A stretch of 64,000 nucleotides of DNA from Mesocentrotus franciscanus (taxonomy: Eukaryota; Echinodermata; Echinoidea; Camarodonta; Strongylocentrotidae). Positions 36,144-44,986 of the stretch are shown here, one piece after another; the stretch's first letter is position 1; each line of letters begins with the position of its first letter. The DNA lies in contig CP137672.1 of the NCBI GenBank assembly GCA_037976565.1, positions 33,620,737-33,684,736 of the forward strand, in the 5' to 3' direction. Under the pieces are notes generated by a model that saw only the letters and a list, made by a program, of their open reading frames with translations, searched no databases and was not told the origin of the DNA. The position numbers and the translations under genes are program-made.

Positions 36144-36215
36144 TAGCAGAGCGAGGTTTCGATCCTCGGACCTCTGGGTTATGGGCCCAGCACGCTTCCG
36201 CTGCGCCACTCTGCT
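36144..36215 (-). tRNA. tRNA-iMet: Initiator tRNA-Met, array copy 15
   Basis: Identical tRNA; 5' spacer is the short form. Confidence 0.97.
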
Positions 36216-36302
36216 TTCCTTGAAATCTAGACCATCATTAACCCACATATATACAAGTATCAAAGAAGGGGATGACAATAAGAAAAAGTCTTTCAAAACG
36301 AT

Positions 36303-36374
36303 TAGCAGAGCGAGGTTTCGATCCTCGGACCTCTGGGTTATGGGCCCAGCACGCTTCCGCTGCGCCACTCTGCT
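36303..36374 (-). tRNA. tRNA-iMet: Initiator tRNA-Met, array copy 16
   Basis: Identical tRNA; 159 bp from copy 15. Confidence 0.97.
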
Positions 36375-36462
36375 TTCCTTGAAATCTAGACCATCATTAA
36401 CCCAACATATATACAAGTATCAAAGAAGGGGATGACAATAAGAAAAAGTCTTTCAAAACGAT

Positions 36463-36534
36463 TAGCAGAGCGAGGTTTCGATCCTCGGACCTCTGGGTTA
36501 TGGGCCCAGCACGCTTCCGCTGCGCCACTCTGCT
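36463..36534 (-). tRNA. tRNA-iMet: Initiator tRNA-Met, array copy 17
   Basis: Identical tRNA, standard spacers. Confidence 0.97.
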
Positions 36535-36622
36535 TTCCTTGAAATCTAGACCATCATTAACCCAACATATATACAAGTATCAAAGAAGGGGATGACAATA
36601 AGAAAAAGTCTTTCAAAACGAT

Positions 36623-36694
36623 TAGCAGAGCGAGGTTTCGATCCTCGGACCTCTGGGTTATGGGCCCAGCACGCTTCCGCTGCGCCACTCTGCT
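36623..36694 (-). tRNA. tRNA-iMet: Initiator tRNA-Met, array copy 18
   Basis: Identical tRNA. Its 5' spacer has ATAAACCC for ATTAACCC, a base also found in the older plus-strand units. Confidence 0.97.
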
Positions 36695-36782
36695 TTCCTT
36701 GAAATCTAGACCATCATAAACCCAACATATATACAAGTATCAAAGAAGGGGATGACAATAAGAAAAAGTCTTTCAAAACGAT

Positions 36783-36854
36783 TAGCAGAGCGAGGTTTCG
36801 ATCCTCGGACCTCTGGGTTATGGGCCCAGCACGCTTCCGCTGCGCCACTCTGCT
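36783..36854 (-). tRNA. tRNA-iMet: Initiator tRNA-Met, array copy 19
   Basis: Identical tRNA; 5' spacer is the short form. Confidence 0.97.
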
Positions 36855-36941
36855 TTCCTTGAAATCTAGACCATCATTAACCCACATATATACAAGTATC
36901 AAAGAAGGGGATGACAATAAGAAAAAGTCTTTCAAAACGAT

Positions 36942-37013
36942 TAGCAGAGCGAGGTTTCGATCCTCGGACCTCTGGGTTATGGGCCCAGCACGCTTCCGCT
37001 GCGCCACTCTGCT
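36942..37013 (-). tRNA. tRNA-iMet: Initiator tRNA-Met, array copy 20
   Basis: Identical tRNA. Its 5' spacer carries the most changes in the array (GAAAACTAG, ATAAACCC, AAAAAAGGGAATG), as expected next to the array edge. Confidence 0.96.
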
Positions 37014-37101
37014 TTCCTTGAAAACTAGACCATCATAAACCCAACATATATACAAGTATCAAAAAAGGGAATGACAATAAGAAAAAGTCTTTCAAAACGA
37101 T

Positions 37102-37154
37102 TTGCAGAGCGAGGTTTCGATCCTCGGACCTCTGGGTTATGGGCCTAGCACGCT
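37102..37154 (-). pseudogene. Truncated iMet tRNA at array right edge
   Basis: The 3' portion is present through the anticodon arm to ...CACGCT, then the array breaks off into unrelated AT-rich sequence. About 19 bases of the tRNA 5' end, including most of the A box, are missing. It also has a changed base next to the 3' end (TTTGCAG for ATTAGCAG context) and a GGGCCTAGC substitution in the anticodon stem. Confidence 0.85.
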
Positions 37155-37159
37155 ACGAA

Positions 37160-38310
37160 TTGTTACATTCACCTGTTAAAATTAATTTTATTTTACTGGT
37201 CAGAATGCAAATTGCATTATATTGTATTGTATTTATTTTTCGTCAATTAAAAAATTTGTATATAAATTATACACATGTATATACATTTACTATCATAAAG
37301 ACAAACTAGTAAAAGGGGGACGGAGTGATGTCCCTACGATGTTAGCATAACAACGCTGTTTTACAGAGGGTTCCCTATAGACATAAAAGACTTGTTAATA
37401 TATGATACAGGAATAAGGAAAACTTACCCACAAAAAAGAACTTACAATAATTACAAGAACGAATTGGAGTAAAACAAGAAAAAGGAGAGAAATATTTACA
37501 ATATATACAAGAGAAAAGGCTAAGCAAGTAAAAAAAAAATGAAGAAAAAAGATAGATCACATAATAATAGGATACCTAAACAGCTACAAGAAGTTTGGAA
37601 CATTATTGTTTAAATACTTTCTGAATGTGTTAACAGTTTGTAGTAATTTTGTGGTATGAGGAAGAGCATTATATTGAATACATTAGGTATAGTTAGGAAA
37701 GCCATACTGTTTATCCTACCTAGCACCGACTAAACGTAATTAATGTAAGTGGGTACTGCAAATAATTTCATATATTCAGTTTAGCAGATTAGAAGGACAG
37801 TGTAACTAATCAGAAACCTACTTCCAAGTTAACCCATGGGTCGAACTTAAATCCGAAATTAAAGTATTTGATGGAATCGTGTGTGTTTATATTTTTTCTA
37901 TAGAATAGAACTGTTTAAAAAAGAAATGTCGACAAATATAGCATTGCTGCGAGAGAATAAGATTAAGCTGACGAGCATTTTGTTTTCTCTCGATTTTCCA
38001 GGTTCTTAAAATATGCCTTTGCATTTTTAGATACGGGCTTGTGTATATTCTCGATGTGAAACAAAACTTTTTTTTAAATAGTAGAAAAAAAGAGAAAAAA
38101 CAAAACAAAATATGGATGATCTTCTTTCCATATGATCCTGAGTTAGAACGAAGGGATATCTGATGAACAAGCCCCCCATCTGCCTGGCTGCATTAACTGC
38201 AGGTGTTTTGTCTTTTGACCAAAAAGAAAGAAAGAAAAGTGTATATTGCTATAGAGAAGAAGAAAAAATCGAAGATTCGAAATTCAAAAGTTCGATCGAA
38301 GTGAAATAGC
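37160..38310. other. AT-rich noncoding interval
   Basis: GTCAGAATGCAAATTGCAT near 37200 resembles an arm of the palindromic element at 41981-42114. AAAGGGGGACGGAGTGATGTCCC near 37314 has a short GGGAC/GTCCC inversion. Otherwise no feature. Confidence 0.35.
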
Positions 38311-38334
38311 TTGAAAATGAAATAAATGTCTTTT

Positions 38335-38340
38335 TTTATT
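38335..38340 (-). terminator. Candidate polyadenylation signal AATAAA
   Basis: The minus-strand AATAAA lies about 153 bases after the TGA at 38493-38495, the distance expected for a 3' UTR of the exon at 38493-38718. Confidence 0.45.
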
Positions 38341-38492
38341 ATACATGTAGATTGGAAAGACGTATATGGCACCGACTTAAATTCAATCTGTTTTTACCAG
38401 TCTTGACCCGATCTCAAAGGCCTTGACCGTGTGGAATGCTGCCTTAAGGCCAGAAGAGAAAGGGTCACTGGCTGGCCGTAATGGGACGCGGT

Positions 38493-38718
38493 TCATGAGA
38501 CTGGAATGCATTTATGGCAGAGTTTTGACAAGCGATCGTTCAAAGTTTTTGACAAGTGTTGTCCGTCATGTCTACAGATGCTGATGAAGGTTTCTGGTGT
38601 TCTATGGTAGGTCTCACACAAAGCCTTGACAGCTTCATCAGTCGGGTTCATGACGCACTCCGGGGAATACCCGTGGTAAATCTTCTTAAGCTTTAGGATA
38701 TACTGGAAGATCTGCCGG
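38493..38718 (-). CDS. Putative terminal coding exon, cysteine-containing protein of unknown family
   Basis: Minus strand: after an in-frame TAG and an acceptor-like GGCCTACAG, an open frame of 74 residues runs to TGA at 38495-38493. Base composition is visibly GC-richer than the flanks, and the residues are well mixed: QIFQYILKLKKIYHGYSPEC, then MNPTDEAVKALCETYHRTPE, then SICRHDGQHL, ending CHKCIPVS. Five cysteines are present (residues about 21, 34, 48, 67 and 70). AATAAA follows at 38335-38340. Together these make a last exon credible. An alternative acceptor seven bases further in (GGCAG|ATC) would start the exon at 38711. I do not recognise the family. It could be a secreted cysteine-paired peptide, but that is a guess. 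It lies between the two initiator tRNA blocks, on the same strand as the main array. Confidence 0.55.
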
Positions 38719-38817
38719 CTGTAGGCCTACACTCTTTCATCTCTTTTGGGGTCTTTGTCTCAGGTCTTCCTTCCTTTCTGTTTATTTCTCATTCTCCTTC
38801 GGTTTCTCATTACTTGT

Positions 38818-39225
38818 CTCTCTCTTTCTCTCCAAGTCCGTGTCTTTCCGTTTATGAATATTTTTCTTTCTCCTATCTCTCTCTCTTTCTCTCTCTCCCC
38901 CTCCCCCCTCTCTCTCTTCCTATCTCTCCCTCTCTCTCTCTCACTCTCTCCCTTCCTCTCTCTCATTTCTCTCTCTTTCTCTTTCTCTCTCTCTCCCTCT
39001 CTCTCTCTCTATTCCTATCTCTCCCCCTCTCTCTCTCTCACTCTCTCCCTTCCTCTCTCTCATTTCTCTCTCTTTCTCTTTCTCTCTCTCTCCCTCTCTC
39101 TCTCTCTATTCCTATCTCTCCCCCTCTCTCTCTCTCTCCCTCTCTCTCTCTCTTCCTCTCTCTCATCTCTCTCACTTTCTCTCTCTCCCCCTCTCTCTCT
39201 CTCTCTCTCTCTCCGAGGCCCTCAT
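38818..39225. repeat. (CT)n tract with internal repeat of about 105 bp
   Basis: Pyrimidine-rich plus strand in which ATTCCTATCTCTCCCCCTC recurs (near 39009 and 39109, with a related form near 38919). This shows tandem duplication of a compound microsatellite. It would sit in the intron of the minus-strand gene model. Frames here are repeat translations. Confidence 0.85.
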
Positions 39226-39342
39226 TCTCATTCTGTATCTCTCTCACCGTTATCCTATGTTTGTTTCTCTCTCAGTTACCATCTCCCATTCTCCTCTCTC
39301 CCTTCCACCTTTCTTCAATCTAAAGAAGATGTGAAGTAATTC

Positions 39343-39680
39343 TCTCTCTTGGCATTTTTTTTTCTTCTAAAATGTTGAACTGAATATGCGGATATCAAAC
39401 TACTGAAGGGATATTTTATAATGATTGCCTCTCCTAAATACGATTCAGTAACACAACAAAAATGATTATTTACTCATGCGACAGTCTTGTAAAATGTTAT
39501 TACATGGTATGGAAAATATAACCTAAGAAGATATGTTATTAAAATGTTATTGAACTTCGTCACTGGAAGAGAACTAGGCCTTCATTTTAAGCCATGACTT
39601 AGCATGTGGTCTGACCATAACAGTACGTCCTTCACACTGGTCATCACATTTATAGGTCACCCGCGTGAGCTTTTGGAGTG
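39343..39680. other. Noncoding interval, presumed intron
   Basis: AT-rich. Nothing recognised other than its place between the two proposed exons. Confidence 0.3.
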
Positions 39681-39689
39681 GTCACTTAC

Positions 39690-39751
39690 CGTTTGACCTT
39701 TCGTCTAGTAAACCAATCTTGCCATTGACATTGTGTGGTCCACATTCTCAT
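39690..39751 (-). CDS. Possible upstream exon for the 38493-38718 exon
   Basis: A minus-strand ATG at 39751 (second ATG six bases on) opens 20 codons plus two bases, ending at a strong donor, AACG|GTAAGTGAC (GT at 39689-39688). The two leftover bases (CG) combine with the single leading C of the 38718 exon to give an in-phase join of 96 codons including the stop. The encoded start (MRMWTTQCQWQDWF...) has no signal peptide. The phase match and donor are suggestive, but a chance match has roughly a one-in-three probability. Confidence 0.3.
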
Positions 39752-39895
39752 GCCAAATGAATATGCCGTATATTACATGGTGTTACTACCGAATAATATT
39801 TCACCTAAAGGCTATAACATTATTCGACACATGGCTATGATTTTGTGATTTACCCTCACAGAGACTTTATAAGAATGTTGGACTAAAGTTTAAAA

Positions 39896-39950
39896 AAACA
39901 AAAACAAAAACAACAACAACAACAACAATAACAACAACAACAGACGAATA
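39896..39950. repeat. (CAA)n microsatellite
   Basis: AACAAAAACAAAAACAACAAC-type run. Confidence 0.9.
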
Positions 39951-40045
39951 AACGAGCAAACAGCAGCAACCAACAAAACACGGGATTTACTCATGTGAAT
40001 AAGTGAGCTTTGTTAACTATATAGAAGTCCGATCATATGCCAAAG

Positions 40046-40126
40046 AGAGAGAGAGAGAGAGAGAGAGAGATAAACAAAAAGGGATTGAGAATGAGATTGA
40101 TGGGGAAAGAGAGAAAAATAGAGAGT

Positions 40127-40190
<64 letters not shown>
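40046..40190. repeat. (GA)n microsatellite
   Basis: Two GA runs (about 40045-40070 and 40124-40188) separated by an AT-rich segment. Confidence 0.9.
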
Positions 40191-40191
<1 letters not shown>

Positions 40192-41390
40192 AGGAGGAAT
40201 AGGTGGCAGAGAATGAAATAATTTCATACTTACGAAGAAAATGATAGGAACCATTTTGATAACCCCCCCCTAGTTTTTAATCTTACAGCTCTCATAATTG
40301 GATACCAACCCTTTCATTTTACCATGGTATGTGGAGCGATGTATCCCTGACGATACATTTGACGATCAGGTACGACAGATTCATGAGGTTACCAGAGATA
40401 AACCCAGTCACGTGACATAAAGTCATGTCCCATGAAGAGCCATGTCCAATCTAATAATTAGGCCAATCGCTCGCTAATCACCGGAACTCTTTAGTAGGGT
40501 AATAAAGGAATCTTTCCCCGTCCTTAACCATTGGTATTAACCATAAATTTACTACATCATGTTAGTGCATGGATCTATTAAGAGTGCAAGGGGGTGCATG
40601 TTGGGGAGGTACGACCAGAGGCGCCAGAAGCGAGGGTAGCAAGATGAGGGTGGTGGAGGCGTGTAGCGGTAGAGTCGTGGGTATGAAGTATTGATATTAA
40701 TTGGATAATCAGATGACGACAGGGATACAATCATATCACTTGCCATTGTCTACTTTCAAACATTCATACACATTCCACGTTTATTACTTTTTGTAACATT
40801 GGAAATTGAAGCAAGATGAATAATGTCAAGAATGTGTTAAAAAAGGCTTCGACATAGAGATAGAGGAAGAACGTTAAAACATTTTAGAATTGTTTGTTTC
40901 TTCAAATTATTATTATTCGAATTCAAATAAAGGCATATTATCGAAAACACATTACGCCCCCACTTTCAACAAAGTCTTGTCTAATCAGAACTAATGCCTA
41001 TGATTTAAAAAATCCAAATCCCTTTGAAAGTCAAAACCAGGACTCCTTTGCGCCCCTCTCCCTTTCCTCGTCGTGACCAAGTTGACCAACTTCATCATCC
41101 TAGAAAATTGATACCCAAAACAGAATCAAATCATCACTGTGCAAAACAGGCGCGCCCATAAGCACCCATCTTCATTAATCCCAATAACCCATGGTAGAAT
41201 TCACCTTTCATTATGAACAAGGATGAGTTTTATATCACTGTGGTAGTTAGAAGGCGCCTGGTTGAGCGTAAATCACCGGGGAGCTGCATCGGCAGCTAGG
41301 CGAGGAACAGATGTTTTGGTCGTAAAGGGTTTGCGGGTGATTAAAACGTGACTTATGGGGTCGTCACGTAGTCAACCAATGCGAATAAAT
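40191..41390. other. Noncoding interval
   Basis: No gene supported. A GC-richer stretch at 40565-40690 has only a short minus-strand frame of no recognisable family. Confidence 0.35.
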
Positions 41391-41391
41391 T

Positions 41392-41697
41392 ATGAAATAT
41401 GATGAGCTTGACTCTATGATCACGGCTTGGGCTTCAGAAAATTCCCCCATCCTACCTCCAACTTTACAACCCCATCCAGCACCCTCCACCCCCACCATTA
41501 TACAAGAAGACGACGATTACGACGACGACGACGAAGAAGAAGAAGAAGAAGAAGAAGAAGAAGAAGAAGAAGAAGAAGAAGAAGAAGAAGAAGAAGAAGA
41601 AGAAGAAGAAAAAGACGACGATGATAACGACGATGAAGAGGAAGACGAAGAAGAAGGAGAAGAAGAAGACGACGAAAAAGAAGTGCGCTGGCTGTGA
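41392..41697 (+). repeat. (GAA)n/(GAC)n tract with an acidic open frame
   Basis: A 101-codon frame begins MKYDELDSMITAWASENS, passes through a proline-rich segment and becomes a run of glutamate and aspartate from about residue 39 to near the end. Nearly all of that run is a (GAA)n microsatellite with GAC/GAT interruptions (41509-41680). The 35 or so residues before it are not repetitive, so a real acidic-tail exon cannot be excluded. The repeat explains most of the frame. Confidence 0.6.
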
Positions 41698-41980
41698 AGC
41701 AATATAGAGCAGGGTAATGAGAAATTAGGCCCTTGAGTTTTCAAATGAGAATTGCCTTTTAATGGGTTTAACGTTACATTCATCACTCAAACTGAATAAC
41801 AAATCTATGGTGATCATAATCAAAATGAACGTACTCAGGCAGCCATAGGCACCCATCCCAAAACGACGGACATGTCGGTCAAGCAGTGATATTGTCGAAA
41901 ATGGAGAGATTTAGAACAATATCCCTGATAATAATATTGGCTTAAAATTATGTAGAGTCTACGGTTTGGGGATATTTGAT

Positions 41981-42114
41981 ATAATTGTGTTTCAATAGTC
42001 AGTATGCAAATTGCATGTATTACATGTGTTTAGGTAGGGCGAGCCATTTTATTTGTCCAACCTAGCAACATCTAATGTGTGCAATTCGAATTCTGACTAT
42101 TGAAATACAATTAT
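41981..42114. mobile_element. Palindromic short element
   Basis: The left arm ATAATTGTGTTTCAATAGTC (41981-42000) matches the reverse complement of the right end, ATAATTGTATTTCAATAGTC. Pairing continues inward through AGTATGCAAATTGCA against AGAATTCGAATTGCA, about 45 bp in all, around a 45-base centre. The whole could fold as a hairpin. A related arm sequence occurs near 37200. No coding frame. Confidence 0.7.
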
Positions 42115-42455
42115 TGGTAACAGGTGAATTAAATCATTTGCAACAAGACACTTCACAAAAACGTATACATTTGGTTACATTACGAAAATAGCCTATTAAA
42201 CAAGATAAATACACTTCTTGTACTCATCCTTGAATGTCTGTCTCATTCAAAAATGGAATAAAGCTTTACCGATGTTATCACAGTTCTTTTATATTTTACT
42301 GTAAAAATAATCAACGATGAATTCCCGATAAAATGTATCGGTTACCCCCAAAAAAAAAAAAAAAAACATATAGGCATGTGGTTGTTATAAATTTATCTTT
42401 GTGTAAAATCTCCGTCATAAATATTGTCATCTTAGCACGAATTGCTTGCAAGAGA

Positions 42456-42527
42456 AGCAGAGTGGCGCAGCGGAAGCGTGCTGGGCCCATAACCCAGAGG
42501 TCCGAGGATCGAAACCTCGCTCTGCTA
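42456..42527 (+). tRNA. tRNA-iMet: Initiator tRNA-Met (CAU), plus-strand copy P1
   Basis: Same 72-nt sequence as the array copies as far as I can read it, with intact A and B boxes. A poly-T run follows (TTTTTTT from about 42541). Its 5' flank is not the array spacer, so it sits in a different context and may be expressed independently. Confidence 0.93.
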
Positions 42528-42737
42528 AACATTAAAAAAAAATTTTTTTCTCTATTCCTTAAACTTTGTGTATACCTTCTGTTTTACTTTTATTGTCCAT
42601 ATTATTATTATTATTATCATTATCATTCTGGCCAAGTATTACAGTCCGTCAATTTTAGTTACTTAGTTAGCAGTCCTGATTATATTCCCCCTTTTTGTGG
42701 TTCATTTAAGTTTATAATAGCTCGAGTTTTCAAGGGA

Positions 42738-42936
42738 AGCAGAGTGGCGCAGCGGAAGCGTGCTTGGCCCATAATAATAATAATAATAAATATTTATGAA
42801 GCGCACATATCTAATTACTTACTCAAGGCGCTATACAAAACAAAATACACAAAATACACAAATCTCTCTCCAGAATTTTAACAACATAATATCATTTGTA
42901 ACTCTGAGGTCCGAGGATCGAAACCTCGCTCTGCTA
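42738..42936 (+). pseudogene. Initiator tRNA split by a repeat insertion, copy P2
   Basis: The 5' half ends ...TTGGCCCATAA. The 3' half resumes as CTGAGGTCCGAGGATCG. About 130 bases with an ATAATAATAAATATTTATGA start and GGCGCTATAC inside are inserted in the anticodon arm. The 5' and 3' halves also each carry a base change in the anticodon stem, so the gene is dead as a standard tRNA. Confidence 0.85.
42772..42900. mobile_element. Short repeat inserted in tRNA P2
   Basis: It opens with (ATA)n, then AATATTTATGAAGCGCACAT, later CTCAAGGCGCTATAC and A-rich sequence. The GCGC...GCGCTATA pattern recalls the tail of the SINE family at 5162 and 10781, but it may be a separate family. Confidence 0.5.
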
Positions 42937-43212
42937 ATATATATTGTCATTCCCCTTATACTTCACTTTTCCACACATGTCTGCATTTTATATTAATTTA
43001 TTCCACTTCTGATAAACATTTTAATATTTTTTTTTACACTTTTCCATTTTCCTTAAACTTTGTGTACCTTCTGCTTTACTTCTATTGTCCATATTATTAT
43101 CATTATCATTCTGGCCAATTATTACAGTCCGTCAATTTTAGTCGCAGTCTTGAATATATTCCCCCTTTTTGTGGTTCATTAAAGTTTATAATTTACTCAA
43201 GTTTTCAAGGGA

Positions 43213-43284
43213 AGCAGAGTGGCGCAGCGGAAGCGTGCTGGGCCCACAACGAAGAGGTCCAAGGATCGAAACCTCGCTCTGCTA
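43213..43284 (+). pseudogene. Initiator tRNA-like copy P3 with CAC at the anticodon
   Basis: Full length, 72 nt, with the ends and the A and B boxes kept. The anticodon region reads CCCACAACGAAG where the array has CCCATAACCCAG. This changes CAT to CAC and destroys the 3' side of the anticodon stem. The T stem has CCAAGG for CCGAGG, a mismatch. Most likely a pseudogene. Confidence 0.8.
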
Positions 43285-43384
43285 ATATATTTTCATTTCC
43301 CTTTTACTTCACTTTTCCACACATGTCTGCATTTATATTAATTGATTCTACTTCTGATATAGGCTTACTTACAATTTATAGCGA

Positions 43385-44155
43385 AATATATTATCATTAC
43401 GATTTGTATCATTTATGTATTTTCATAGGAAACATGGGTTTTAAAAACATTCTAATTTTTTCAATCAGAAAACCTTTTAGCTTTGTCTTGTTTTTGTTAT
43501 TTAAGCTTACATGACTGATAGACGTGTAAAATCACAGAACGTGACACCTTCACCTAAATTCATAAACTATTTGAACAGTTCAATAGTAAAATAAACCCCT
43601 TTACAGGTGTATATCAATCTTCACAGTATATCCTGTCACCTATTGTCACCTAGATGATTATGCAGGACCCGAGTGTTTCAGAAATCCATCCTTCCATTAT
43701 CCTTGATGGGAAATTATGTCAGACCTGAAATGGAGAGTACCAACCAACTCGACTCACGTGCAAGTGCCCTAACCCACTTCTTCTGCAATTTGATAAGCAT
43801 ATTATCCATTATGCATTTCACCTGTGTTCCCAAGTGCTTCATAATGATACACGCAAGCCAGGGTGGAGTGGTCTTTCTCCTCGGAGACGCGACCTTTTTT
43901 GTATAGCCTTAATTTCATTAATGTTTCAACCGGGAATTATATCAAATTGATATCAACACCACCAGCCGTGCCTGGTATCTTCATTAAGGAGTACCAGGGT
44001 GATACAATGGAAAGTGTTTTGTTGTATGGGGTATGGGATGGGAGAGGCAGAAGGGGGTACCCTATTTCTCTCTTAGTGTACCAGTGTCATTATAAGGGCG
44101 TTTGGGGGAGAAATATGAATAATTGTTTTTTTACTATTTCATTTTAAAATCATCA
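43385..44155. other. Interval between tRNA copies
   Basis: Plus-strand frames at 43673-43906 and 43863-44147 show no recognised family. No repeat defined. Confidence 0.35.
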
Positions 44156-44159
44156 AAAT

Positions 44160-44229
44160 GGCGTATAATGCAGTGTGTTGGGCCAAAACACTAGATTCGT
44201 TAGGTTCGATGATCGAAACCTCGCCGGTT
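44160..44229 (+). pseudogene. Highly degenerate iMet tRNA relic, copy P4
   Basis: GGCG, GTGTTGGGCC and GATGATCGAAACCTCG fall in the order and spacing of the tRNA (GGCG, GTGCTGGGCC, GAGGATCGAAACCTCG). The anticodon CAT and both ends are lost. Confidence 0.5.
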
Positions 44230-44234
44230 CACCA

Positions 44235-44710
44235 TTTATGTGATATATCCGGGGTAAACAGTACACCCCTTTCACTCCTTCATGTTGTTTGATGGAGGGA
44301 GTTGGGTCTCTGTCTCTATCATCATAAATCGATAAAGAATGTCAAATTAAACTCAAAATCGACAATTACCTGACTCTACATTATATTAACTTAAAAAACA
44401 GCAATCAGAATACTCTACAAAATCAATAACAGTTCTTTAGATAAAAAGTGATAACGAATTTAGATCCTCCACCAATCCAATTAGATTAAAACCATGCAAT
44501 CTATTTTTAAACAAAAATCCCTTCTAGAACTGGAAGATGTAAATAGGCTCACGCGTTCATATTTTATTCATAATATTATGAGAATCTCTGAGTACAAGCA
44601 TTATGATATTAAAAGACAGATGGCCAATATGTAAATTAGATTTTTTCTCCAGAATATAGCCGAGTAATTTGTTTTTAATACTTATATCCAGTTTATGATG
44701 CTGGTATTTC
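44235..44710. other. AT-rich interval before copy P5
   Basis: No feature except a 5' flank just before P5 (ACTTATATCCAG..., TTTATGATG, TTTCAAG) that matches the array's upstream spacer. Confidence 0.35.
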
Positions 44711-44716
44711 AAGTGA

Positions 44717-44788
44717 AGCAGAGTGGCGCAGCGGAAGCGTGCTGGGCCCATAACCCAGAGGTCCGAGGATCGAAACCTCGCTCTGCTA
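44717..44788 (+). tRNA. tRNA-iMet: Initiator tRNA-Met (CAU), plus-strand copy P5
   Basis: Reads as identical to the array copies across all 72 nt and is followed within five bases by a T8 run, a strong Pol III terminator. The 5' flank keeps the spacer motif TTATGATG and TTTCAAG. Likely functional. Confidence 0.94.
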
Positions 44789-44914
44789 ATCATTTTTTTT
44801 CTCTTCCTTTTACACAACATTATTTCTGTGCCATGTATACTCACACGATCTTTTTAAATAACCAGTCCTGTCTAATGGGTTATAATTCTATCTTGACTGC
44901 CGTTTCTCAGGTAA

Positions 44915-44986
44915 AGCAGAGTGGCGCAGCGGAAGCGTGCTGAGCCCATAACCCAGAGGTCTGAGGATCGAAACCTCGCTCTGCTA
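44915..44986 (+). tRNA. Initiator tRNA-Met-like, plus-strand copy P6
   Basis: The anticodon CAT and both boxes are kept. CTGAGCCC for CTGGGCCC breaks one of the three conserved G:C pairs of the initiator anticodon stem (A opposite C), and TCTGAGG for TCCGAGG turns a T-stem pair into G:U. It may be transcribed but is weakened. It could equally be called a pseudogene. Confidence 0.6.

Larger units (their letters stand above)
33795..37154 (-). repeat. Tandem array of initiator tRNA-Met units (20 full copies)
   Basis: Head-to-tail units of about 160 bp each contain a 72-nt minus-strand tRNA gene and an 86-88 bp spacer. Read on the minus strand, the spacer has TATATATG at about -39 to -32 before the tRNA and T-runs (TTTT, then TTTTT) within about 25 bases after it, suiting Pol III initiation and termination. 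The 20 tRNA copies look identical base for base, while the edges decay: a collapsed copy on the left and a truncated copy on the right. That is the pattern expected of unequal exchange or gene conversion in an array's interior. Five spacers lack one base (CCCACAT for CCCAACAT), and one of these also lacks an A. Confidence 0.97.
42537..43370 (+). repeat. Tandem duplication carrying tRNA copies P2 and P3
   Basis: CCTTAAACTTTGTGTA, ATTACAGTCCGTCAATTTTA, ATTCCCCCTTTTTGTGGTTC and TTTTCAAGGGAAGCAG recur before P2 (42558-42737) and before P3 (43054-43212). CACTTTTCCACACATGTCTG recurs after each. The unit is about 345 bp without the insertion in P2. Confidence 0.8.

Noticed and set aside
34162..37055. 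Recurrent 112-codon minus and 84-codon plus frames
   Set aside because: They are read through the tRNA genes and spacers. The repetition comes from the tRNA array and is not a repeated protein domain.
33795..37154. CRISPR array
   Set aside because: Regular repeats are present, but each repeat is a 72-nt tRNA with near-identical spacers in a eukaryotic context. A CRISPR array needs unique spacers.
38581..38600. CTGATGA at 38581 and other CTGATGA words as further hammerheads
   Set aside because: No GAAA and GTC at the right spacing and no closing stem. The 38581 site lies within the proposed coding exon.
42333..42881. Plus-strand frame of 182 codons
   Set aside because: It runs through two tRNA copies and an A-run. 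No protein family.
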